From Bacilli bacterium (GTDB taxonomy: Bacteria; Bacillota_I; Bacilli_A; RFN20; CAG-288), in the NCBI GenBank assembly GCA_028707375.1, contig JAQWCB010000032.1, positions 1-8,162 of the forward strand: DNA of 8,162 bases, given 5' to 3'. Of this stretch, positions 1-6,474 are shown one piece after another. The first letter of the stretch is position 1, and every line of letters starts with the position of its first letter. The notes beneath the pieces are model-generated. The model saw only the letters and a list, made by a program, of their open reading frames with translations. It was not told the DNA's origin and did not search any database. A program made the translations under genes and the position numbers.

Positions 1-9
1 GGAGCCGAT

Positions 10-2421
10 TTAACAAACACCGACTTCGCAAGATTTATCATTCTTTAACTCCGCTGAAACATTTACTTTTGACATCGCCTGGAAGGGATTTTTTGTCAAA
101 GCATACTTGCTGGCTTCCCGCGCGTTTTTTACCTCAATAATTTTTAATCCATCTTTCACTTCTTTGGGAAGTTCCAAAACATCGTTGTGATTTTCCGCGG
201 GGACCAAAATCGTTTCCAACCCTTCGCGCAAAGCCGCTAAAGATTTTTCGCGAAGCCCACCAATCGGCATCGAGTTCCCTCTTAAATCAGTTTCCCCGGT
301 CATACCGACACTATTCTTAATAGGAATGCCAGTGGCCGCTGACATGATGCCAATCGTCAAAGCGATACCTGCCGAAGGACCATCCTTAGGAACCGCCCCT
401 TCAGGAGCGTGGATGTGGAAATCGTGCTTGCGCCAAAATTCATCCTTAATATTTAAATCCTTAGAAACAGATTTAATATAGGAAAAAGCGGCACGACATG
501 ATTCTTCCATTACTTTTCCAAGATTTCCGGTAAGTAACAGCTGTCCAGTTCCTCCGTAGTAATTTACTTCAATCGGGAGAATTTCACCTCCAAAGTCAGT
601 ATAGGCCAATCCATTGACAATGCCGACCTGCGGTTTCTTCCCATTCTTCGTATGCTTGAAAATTGGATTCCCTAAATATTTTTCAACCAGCTTATCGTCA
701 ATCGTTATCTTTGCTTCTTCCTTTTTCACATTATCAGTTAAGAAGGAAACAGCAAATTTTCTCATAACGGCACCAATCTTTCGACGCAAATCACGAACAC
801 CAGCCTCGCGGGTGTAGTTCTCAATCATATAGTATATAGCCTTGTCTTCAAAGGTTATGTTCTCGGGTTTAAGCCCGTTGGCCTCCAATTCAGCTGGAAT
901 CAGATGTTCGACAGCAATATGGAATTTTTCAACAGTGGTGTAGGTGCTCAATTGAATCATTTCAAGTCGATCAATCAATGGCTGAGGTATATCGCGAACA
1001 TTATTAGCGGTACAAATAAACAAAACGTTTGATAAATCAAAGGTTTCCTCAAGATAATTATCCTGGAAGTGCATATTCTGCTCGGGATCTAAAACTTCCA
1101 AAAGTGCCGAAGCAGGATCGCCGTGATATCCGCCATCCTTTATCTTATCAATTTCATCTAGCAAAATAACAGGGTTGTTCACTCCAACCCGAGCAATGTT
1201 GCTAACAATCTTGCCCGGCATAGCTCCCACGTATGTCTTGCGGTGACCACGTATCTCCGATTCATCTGAAATGCCCCCTAAAGAAATCTTGCAGAATTTT
1301 CTGCCGAGAGCTTTAGCAATTGAAATTGCCAAAGATGTCTTACCGGTACCAGGCGGACCAAATAAACACAATATCGGCGCTTTGAGCGACTTAGTTAAAG
1401 ATTTAACCGCTAGATATTCCAAAATACGATCTTTTTGCTTTTGTAAGCCATAGTGATCAAGGTCGAGCACTTTCTTAACCTGGGCCATATTTTCATTGTC
1501 GATAGTTGACTGACTCCACGGCATTTTTATCAATAAATCCAAATAAGTTTTAATGACTGCTGCCTCTTGGCTTCCCCCAGGCATGACCGCTAGTCGCCCT
1601 TTTTCATCCTTGACTTTCTGTTTAACATTATCGGGATATTTTCCCTCTTTATCATTGATAACAGCATCGTAGCGCTCTTCATCCGTTGGTCCATCAAAAG
1701 GCTTCAATTCATCCTTGATGGCCTTCATCTTCGCGCGCAAAATAAATTCTTTTTGGTTTTTTTCAATCGCTTGTTCAACCTTCTTGTTTATCTCAGACTC
1801 GATTGATGGATCACCATCGAGTTCATCGGTGAGCGAGAGCAAGCGCTGAAGGCGAACTTGCGGGTCAGGTTCACGCAAAAAGTATAACTTTTCCTTGATG
1901 GAAATATTTAAGAAATATGCGAGATAATAACTCGGATCGTGTTCAAACAGAGTATCGTTATCGGGAAATTCTGGAAAGCCTTTCACCTTGTTAGCAATAG
2001 CATTGTACTTGCGTCTAATGTCGTCGATAAATGGTTTTAACAAGAATTTATCTATCTCAATATCATCGATTAATTTGCCAGAACCGAGCACGATATGAGT
2101 GTTTTCCATCATCCGAGCTGAGTTGATGAAAGCGGCTGATGTCGCCTCAAATTTAACGACATAACTCGCCTTGTTTTTGGTGATAGAAATAATTTTACAA
2201 ATAGTCGAAATGGGTTCGATTGAACTCAAAGCTGTTTGCATATCATCAGTTTCAAAAGCGAAATTTTTATTGGTTGAATTAAAAATAAAATATTCATTCT
2301 TGTTTAAATAATCAAATACTTCCTTGCCATAAGCATCAAACACCTTGATGGTGTAAGTAATTGATGGTAAAGGTACATCCTTGGAATCAGGATACACTGG
2401 TAATACGAAATTTTTATCCAT
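10..2421 (-). CDS. lon: ATP-dependent protease La (LonA family), complete
   Basis: Cytoplasmic AAA+ serine protease that unfolds and degrades misfolded and short-lived regulatory proteins, acting as a hexamer. From the preferred ATG (2421-2419) it is 803 residues, the usual LonA length. Order seen: a divergent N-terminal substrate domain (about 1-200), a linker helix with the Lon-typical LRAKMKAIKDEL near residues 227-238, an AAA+ module with Walker A GPPGTGKT (355-362) and Walker B ILLDEID (D422, E423), then the protease domain with PKDGPSAG (catalytic Ser683) and GGLREK (catalytic Lys726). These positions almost match E. coli Lon. The reading frame continues upstream to a GTG at 2460, but a Shine-Dalgarno AAGGAGG at 2435-2429 sits 7 bases before the ATG at 2421, so I chose that start. 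The stop is TAA at 12-10. A short tail of about 20 residues after the conserved protease region is lysine-rich and ends in Cys; I cannot assign it. The gene follows tig but has its own promoter and is separated from tig by a terminator. Confidence 0.97.
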   Translation of the reverse strand: MDKNFVLPVYPDSKDVPLPSITYTIKVFDAYGKEVFDYLNKNEYFIFNSTNKNFAFETDDMQTALSSIEPISTICKIISITKNKASYVVKFEATSAAFINSARMMENTHIVLGSGKLIDDIEIDKFLLKPFIDDIRRKYNAIANKVKGFPEFPDNDTLFEHDPSYYLAYFLNISIKEKLYFLREPDPQVRLQRLLSLTDELDGDPSIESEINKKVEQAIEKNQKEFILRAKMKAIKDELKPFDGPTDEERYDAVINDKEGKYPDNVKQKVKDEKGRLAVMPGGSQEAAVIKTYLDLLIKMPWSQSTIDNENMAQVKKVLDLDHYGLQKQKDRILEYLAVKSLTKSLKAPILCLFGPPGTGKTSLAISIAKALGRKFCKISLGGISDESEIRGHRKTYVGAMPGKIVSNIARVGVNNPVILLDEIDKIKDGGYHGDPASALLEVLDPEQNMHFQDNYLEETFDLSNVLFICTANNVRDIPQPLIDRLEMIQLSTYTTVEKFHIAVEHLIPAELEANGLKPENITFEDKAIYYMIENYTREAGVRDLRRKIGAVMRKFAVSFLTDNVKKEEAKITIDDKLVEKYLGNPIFKHTKNGKKPQVGIVNGLAYTDFGGEILPIEVNYYGGTGQLLLTGNLGKVMEESCRAAFSYIKSVSKDLNIKDEFWRKHDFHIHAPEGAVPKDGPSAGIALTIGIMSAATGIPIKNSVGMTGETDLRGNSMPIGGLREKSLAALREGLETILVPAENHNDVLELPKEVKDGLKIIEVKNAREASKYALTKNPFQAMSKVNVSAELKNDKSCEVGVC

Positions 2422-2428
2422 ATTCATT

Positions 2429-2435
2429 CCTCCTT
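2429..2435 (-). promoter_or_regulatory. Shine-Dalgarno site that fixes the lon start
   Basis: The minus strand reads AAGGAGG, a near-perfect anti-16S match, 7 bases before the ATG at 2421. A second in-frame ATG at 2427-2425 lies only one base after this motif, too close for initiation. The GTG at 2460 lies upstream of it with no comparable site. The leader codons between 2460 and 2422 are therefore best read as untranslated. Confidence 0.85.
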
Positions 2436-2440
2436 GTTTT

Positions 2441-2461
2441 TGTGATTGTGTCTGAATCACA
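2441..2461 (-). repeat. Perfect inverted repeat in the lon leader
   Basis: Arms TGTGATT (2441-2447) and AATCACA (2455-2461) are exact reverse complements around a 7-base loop. The element ends 5 bases upstream of the lon Shine-Dalgarno and downstream of the predicted promoter, so it would form a hairpin in the lon mRNA leader. It could also be a dimeric repressor site. There is no U-tract after it, so it is not an intrinsic terminator. Function is inferred only from position. Confidence 0.5.
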
Positions 2462-2498
2462 CGATGTCAGTCACGCGAGAGGTCTAGATAATCCTTAT

Positions 2499-2531
2499 AC
2501 TATAATAATAACACATAGTTAGAAATATCAA
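2499..2531 (-). promoter_or_regulatory. Predicted sigma-A-type promoter of lon
   Basis: On the minus strand, TTGATA (2531-2526) is followed after 18 bases by TATTAT (2507-2502). Each matches the consensus at 5 of 6 positions. An overlapping TATTAT at 2510-2505 is preceded by TGT, giving an alternative extended -10 with a shorter spacer, and TATAGT lies at 2504-2499. The exact start site cannot be decided; transcription would begin around 2490-2500, leaving a leader of roughly 70-80 bases before lon. No CIRCE or CtsR-type heat-shock operator was recognised here. Confidence 0.55.
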
Positions 2532-2532
2532 T

Positions 2533-2549
2533 GTTTTTGCTTCAAAAAC
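2533..2549. repeat. Perfect 7-bp palindrome next to the lon -35 box
   Basis: GTTTTTG (2533-2539) and CAAAAAC (2543-2549) are exact reverse complements around a 3-base loop. The element abuts the predicted lon -35 hexamer (2526-2531) and lies just past the tig terminator. It could be an operator for lon, part of the 3' end of the tig transcript, or chance in AT-rich DNA. Confidence 0.4.
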
Positions 2550-2554
2550 TTTAA

Positions 2555-2581
2555 AAAGGTTTCAGAAAATCCGAAACCTTT
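2555..2581 (-). terminator. Intrinsic terminator after tig, probably bidirectional
   Basis: AAAGGTTTC (2555-2563) and GAAACCTTT (2573-2581) form a perfect 9-bp stem with a 9-base loop. Read on the minus strand, the stem ends in a run of five T and lies about 25 bases after the tig stop (2606). On the plus strand it is followed by GTTTTTATT, so it may also stop transcription from the other side. It separates tig transcription from the lon promoter. Confidence 0.75.
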
Positions 2582-2605
2582 GTTTTTATTAGTCTTAACT
2601 CTCTT

Positions 2606-3910
2606 CTAGTTATTATTTAAAAGATAATCGTTTACCTTCTCAATAAGAATTGATTCCTTAATGTTTTCCATGTATTGATCAACATTGAAGTTAGTGTTGG
2701 CTTCGGACTGTTTCTTCGCCGCCGTCATAAGTTCATCATATTTTTCTTTTCCGCCAAAACGCTTAACTAAATCATCTTCCTCTACAGCAATTTTAGCAGC
2801 CTGAGCTACACCTTTTACCACTGCATATTGGGACGCCTGTTGCGCTGCTTGACTCTCGCAATTCTTCTTAAATTGTTCATCGGTAATACCAGTAATTTTA
2901 AGGTATTCTTCCAAATTCAAACCATATTGCTTAAATTGAGCAAGTTGCTCTTCCTGAACTTTATTCGAAGCTAATTCTAAATACTCTTTTGCAATAACTG
3001 GTTTAGCATCTTTTTCAATCAATTGAAATATTTTATTGAGTTTCGCGTTTTTAGCGTTGGTCTTAGCCGTATCTTTAAGCTTGGTTTTAACTGCTTCTTC
3101 CAATTCAGCAAAGGTTTCAACCTTATAGTCTTGAAGTTCCTTAGCAAATTCATCATTTGCTTCGGGTTTAACAATTTTCTTGACCGTCTTACAAGTAACA
3201 GCAAACTTAGCCTTCTTATCAGCCAACGATGCCAAATAATTTTTCGGGAAAGTAATTTCAATCGTCCGCTTTTCCCCTTCTTTAATGCCGATTAACTCAT
3301 CCTCAAAACCGGGCACGAATGAATTGGAACCAATGGTCAAATCATAATCCTTAGCAGAACCACCATCAAATTCCTTACCATCGATATATCCAATAAAGTC
3401 AATGATAACATGATCGTTCTTTTCTGCCGCTTCCTTAGAAGGGACAAGTTCAGCATTGTCGACTAGCAATTTTTCAATCGCTTCATCAACATCCTTTTTC
3501 AGGACTTTCTTTGTTTCTAAACTAACTTCGTAACCTGAGGTTTTCTTTACTTTGCAATAAGGAAGGAAAACAAATGTATATAGAAGATTGTATTCTTTTT
3601 TCTTTTGATCAAAATCAATGCTGAGCTTTGGTCTAATCGAAGCAACTGCATCAACGCCTTTGTATCCATCAAGAAGTCTATCAAAATCCTTATCGATAAG
3701 TTTTTTGACTAATCCGTTATATATATCTTCGTTCTTAACTTGGCGAATGGCCATCTCGCGCGGGGCTTTACCTTTTCTAAAGCCCTTGACAATAACATTT
3801 TTAATCAAATTATCCACCACTTTATCAATGATGGGCGAATACTCCTCTTGCGCATAGGTGCACGAAACGTTTAACGTGCCATTTTCATTGTTATGAAATA
3901 CTTTTTCCAT
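2606..3910 (-). CDS. tig: Trigger factor, ribosome-associated chaperone and prolyl isomerase
   Basis: Cytoplasmic chaperone that docks at the ribosome exit tunnel and assists folding of new chains. It is 434 residues, close to the family norm. The N-terminal ribosome-binding signature GFRKGKAP falls at residues 43-50, the same place as in E. coli. A FKBP-type peptidyl-prolyl isomerase domain follows at about 160-245, with HVIIDFIGYIDGKEFDGG and the segment GSNSFVPGFEDELIGIKEGE. The remainder is the helical, lysine- and glutamate-rich chaperone domain. The start ATG (3910-3908) has GGAGG 6 bases upstream; the stop is TAG at 2608-2606. It has its own strong predicted promoter in the gap after glgP and ends at a hairpin terminator. 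It is followed by lon with no clpX between them, unlike the Bacillus tig-clpX-lonB-lonA order. Nothing looks truncated or broken. Confidence 0.97.
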   Translation of the reverse strand: MEKVFHNNENGTLNVSCTYAQEEYSPIIDKVVDNLIKNVIVKGFRKGKAPREMAIRQVKNEDIYNGLVKKLIDKDFDRLLDGYKGVDAVASIRPKLSIDFDQKKKEYNLLYTFVFLPYCKVKKTSGYEVSLETKKVLKKDVDEAIEKLLVDNAELVPSKEAAEKNDHVIIDFIGYIDGKEFDGGSAKDYDLTIGSNSFVPGFEDELIGIKEGEKRTIEITFPKNYLASLADKKAKFAVTCKTVKKIVKPEANDEFAKELQDYKVETFAELEEAVKTKLKDTAKTNAKNAKLNKIFQLIEKDAKPVIAKEYLELASNKVQEEQLAQFKQYGLNLEEYLKITGITDEQFKKNCESQAAQQASQYAVVKGVAQAAKIAVEEDDLVKRFGGKEKYDELMTAAKKQSEANTNFNVDQYMENIKESILIEKVNDYLLNNN

Positions 3911-3949
3911 ATAATTCCTCCAAATAGATTGCTTAATCCATACTTGTTA

Positions 3950-3978
3950 ATAATATCAATTATATACTTGTTTTTCAA
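3950..3978 (-). promoter_or_regulatory. Predicted strong sigma-A-type promoter of tig
   Basis: On the minus strand, TTGAAA (3978-3973) and TATTAT (3955-3950) are separated by exactly 17 bases. The -10 is preceded by TGA, giving an extended -10 (TGnTATTAT). It begins 10 bases after the glgP stop and would give a leader of about 30-40 bases ahead of tig. A 9-base direct repeat, ATACTTGTT on the plus strand, occurs at 3940-3948 and 3964-3972, just downstream of the -10 and within the spacer. Confidence 0.7.
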
Positions 3979-3987
3979 TAACTTTAA

Positions 3988-6396
3988 TTATTTAATCTTG
4001 GTTAAGTGCCAAATATCGCGATTGTATTCTTCAATTGTTCGATCCGAAGAAAAGTAACCGGAGTTAGCCACATTGATCAAACATTTTTTAGCCCAATCCA
4101 AACGATTGAGATAAAGTTTTTCAATTTGAGCTCGAGCGTGGTTATATGAGTCGAAATCCTTGAGGATAAAATATTCATCATTGCGATTCATTATTTCATC
4201 AAAGATGAGTTGGAATCTCTTGGTATCATCGTCAAAGCTACCATCGATTAAGGAGTCCATAATTTCCTTGATATCCTTATTATTGTTGTAATAATCCCAA
4301 GGTGAATATGTTCCCTTGTAGCGAAGTTCGCTCGCTTCCTTTTCGTTCATACCGAAGATAACGCAATTTTCACGTCCAACTAACTCTGATATTTCAACAT
4401 TGGCTCCATCCAAGGTTCCAAGGGTCACCGCTCCATTCATCATAAACTTCATATTTGAAGTTCCCGAAGCTTCTTTACCTGCTGTTGAAATCTGTTCGGA
4501 TATGTCGGTAGCCGGAATAATAATCTGGGCTTTGGAAACATCGTAGTTCTCGATAAAGACTACTTTCATGTACTTATTTACTTGCTCATCGTTATTTATC
4601 ACTTTAGCCACCGCCAAAATTAATTCAATGATGCGCTTAGCATAAATATAACTGGGTGCGGCTTTGGCACCAAATATATATGTGTGAGGGTAGATGCGGA
4701 AACTCGAATCCGCCTTCATTTTCTTGTATAGGTGAATGATTTGAAAAATATTCATCAGCTGACGCTTATATGCGTGAAGACGTTTAATCTGTACATCAAA
4801 AATCGATTCAGGGTCAATATCGATTCCGGCATTTTCCTTGGCGAGTTTGACCATCGCATTCTTATTGTCTCTCTTGATTCGATTAAAATTTTTTAAAACC
4901 TCTTCATCATCTTGATATTTCAATAAATCTTTCAATCCATCTTGCGGATTTTTTATCCACGATTCGCCAATTAATTTGGTTACATAACTTGAAAGCTCAG
5001 GATTGCTAACTAAGAACCATCTACGGTGGGTAATACCATTAGTCTTGTTATTAAATTTTTCAGGATACATCTTGTATAGATCTTTAAAGGTCTCAGTTTT
5101 TAAAATTTCCGTATGCAGGCCTGCCACTCCATTGACTGAAAAGGCAACATTGATCGCTAACTGACACATTCTGACCATTCCATCCTTAATGATGATACAA
5201 TTATCAATCTCCGCTTCAGGTACATTGTCCTGCCGCATTTTGAGTAATAGACGTCTATTTATCTCCTCGATAATCATATATACGCGAGGAAAGAGATTAG
5301 CGATATAATTACATGGCCACTTTTCCAAAGCCTCAGGCATAACGGTATGGTTAGTAAAGGCAAAGCATTTTGTACATATGCTATAGGCATCATCCCAACT
5401 ATAGCCATTTTCATCCATGAGCAAACGCATCAATTCTGGAATCGCCAAAATGGGATGTGTGTCGTTAAGATGGAATACAAAGTGTTCGGGAAGATTTTTA
5501 AATGTATGATACAAGCGGTAGTGACTTCGTAAAGTTGATTGCAGGCCTGCTGAAACTAAGAAATACTGTTGGCGCAACCGCAACAGTTTCCCCTGTTCCG
5601 TAGTATCATCGGGATAGAGTCCGTGCGTAATGTTCCGCACAAAAGCAATATATTCCTCAAAACTTGTATTCTCTGGAATCGAATCGATGCTTGGTTCCGC
5701 CGTCCACAAACGCAAGGTGTTGCAGACATCGTTATGATATCCCACCAGTCCAACATCGCAAGGAATAGCGATAACATTAAGTGAATTAACTGTTCTCCGC
5801 CTAATATTCCCCTCTTGGTCTACATATGTTTCACCATTGCCGTAATACTTAACTACCACCGCATGCTTAGGCTTGCGAATCTCCCATACATTCCCGTTTA
5901 AAAGCCACTGATCTGGCAGTTCTTCCTGTCGCCCGTTCTTAATCTTTTGACGGAAGAAACCATAGTCGTAACGAATGCAGTTTCCGTGGCCGGCATATCC
6001 TAAAGAAGCAATAGAATCCATAAAGCAAGCGGCGAGACGCCCTAGTCCACCATTTCCCAAACCTGCATCGCACTCTTGATTCTCAAGATCCTTGATATCT
6101 ATTCCTAAGTCTGCTAAACCAGCTTTAGCTATATCAAAAATACCAAGATTGACCATATTAGGTACAAGCAAGCGCCCAATCAAGAATTCCATTGAGAAAT
6201 ACAAAACCTGCTTGTTGCCATTTTTGGCGACGCTATCTTTGCAAGCTTTCGAATTAGTCGTCGCTAAATCGCGGACCATCGTTCCTAGAATATCGTAGGC
6301 TTCGCTCGGATGAATATCTTTGGGATCTCGTCCATATTTAGCAATCGCCCGCCTCGAAAAATCGTCAATAAATTCCTTTTTTGAATCAAATAACAT
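3988..6396 (-). CDS. glgP: Glycogen/starch/maltodextrin phosphorylase (GT35), complete
   Basis: Pyridoxal-phosphate enzyme that cleaves terminal alpha-1,4-linked glucose from glycogen or maltodextrin using phosphate, releasing glucose-1-phosphate. It is 802 residues, the normal bacterial length. Visible family motifs are YFSMEFLIGR (66-75), GLGNGGLGRLAACFMDS (112-128), RYDYGFFRQ, and the PLP signature EASGTSNMKFMMNGA, which matches the phosphorylase pattern and places the PLP lysine at Lys650. TLGTLDGANVEI follows directly. The start ATG (6396-6394) has GGAGG 7 bases upstream; the stop is TAA at 3990-3988. It lies 78 bases after glgB in the same direction, so co-transcription is likely; the gap holds a palindrome but no terminator. 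No terminator is visible after it either, so some read-through into tig is possible. Whether it prefers glycogen or shorter maltodextrins cannot be told from the sequence; the neighbouring branching enzyme favours a glycogen role. Confidence 0.96.
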   Translation of the reverse strand: MLFDSKKEFIDDFSRRAIAKYGRDPKDIHPSEAYDILGTMVRDLATTNSKACKDSVAKNGNKQVLYFSMEFLIGRLLVPNMVNLGIFDIAKAGLADLGIDIKDLENQECDAGLGNGGLGRLAACFMDSIASLGYAGHGNCIRYDYGFFRQKIKNGRQEELPDQWLLNGNVWEIRKPKHAVVVKYYGNGETYVDQEGNIRRRTVNSLNVIAIPCDVGLVGYHNDVCNTLRLWTAEPSIDSIPENTSFEEYIAFVRNITHGLYPDDTTEQGKLLRLRQQYFLVSAGLQSTLRSHYRLYHTFKNLPEHFVFHLNDTHPILAIPELMRLLMDENGYSWDDAYSICTKCFAFTNHTVMPEALEKWPCNYIANLFPRVYMIIEEINRRLLLKMRQDNVPEAEIDNCIIIKDGMVRMCQLAINVAFSVNGVAGLHTEILKTETFKDLYKMYPEKFNNKTNGITHRRWFLVSNPELSSYVTKLIGESWIKNPQDGLKDLLKYQDDEEVLKNFNRIKRDNKNAMVKLAKENAGIDIDPESIFDVQIKRLHAYKRQLMNIFQIIHLYKKMKADSSFRIYPHTYIFGAKAAPSYIYAKRIIELILAVAKVINNDEQVNKYMKVVFIENYDVSKAQIIIPATDISEQISTAGKEASGTSNMKFMMNGAVTLGTLDGANVEISELVGRENCVIFGMNEKEASELRYKGTYSPWDYYNNNKDIKEIMDSLIDGSFDDDTKRFQLIFDEIMNRNDEYFILKDFDSYNHARAQIEKLYLNRLDWAKKCLINVANSGYFSSDRTIEEYNRDIWHLTKIK

Positions 6397-6443
6397 AATT
6401 ATTCCTCCCAGTTATTTTCTTTAAATACCATCAATCGACAACG

Positions 6444-6460
6444 TTGAACCTTTGGTTCAA
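6444..6460. repeat. Perfect palindrome in the glgB-glgP gap
   Basis: TTGAACC (6444-6450) and GGTTCAA (6454-6460) are exact reverse complements around a 3-base loop. The element starts 15 bases past the glgB stop and lies about 48 bases upstream of the glgP start. No T-run follows on the minus strand, so it is not a standard terminator. It may be an operator or an mRNA processing or stability hairpin that sets relative glgB and glgP levels. A weak -10-like TATTTA preceded by TGG lies downstream at 6427-6422 without a good -35, so a separate glgP promoter is possible but unproven. Confidence 0.5.
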
Positions 6461-6474
6461 ATCATCATCAAATC

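Noticed and set aside
2422..2460. Longer lon start at the GTG at 2460, adding 13 residues
   Set aside because: The added codons would be read through the Shine-Dalgarno itself and the leader inverted repeat, and the GTG has no ribosome-binding site; the ATG at 2421 has an ideal one.
2441..2461. A CRP/FNR-like site, since the arms contain TGTGA and TCACA
   Set aside because: The half-sites are 11 bases apart rather than the 6 of the CRP consensus, so the resemblance is only partial.
3023..3295. Plus-strand open frame of 90 codons inside tig
   Set aside because: It is antisense to a well-conserved gene, has no recognisable domain or ribosome-binding site, and is a by-product of tig codon use. 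The same applies to the other short frames opposite lon, glgP and glgB.
6444..6460. tRNA T-arm, suggested by GGTTCAA
   Set aside because: No acceptor, D-arm or anticodon arm can be built around it in the 78-bp gap.
6444..6460. Intrinsic terminator after glgB
   Set aside because: The hairpin is not followed by a T-run on the minus strand (the next bases are CGTTG).
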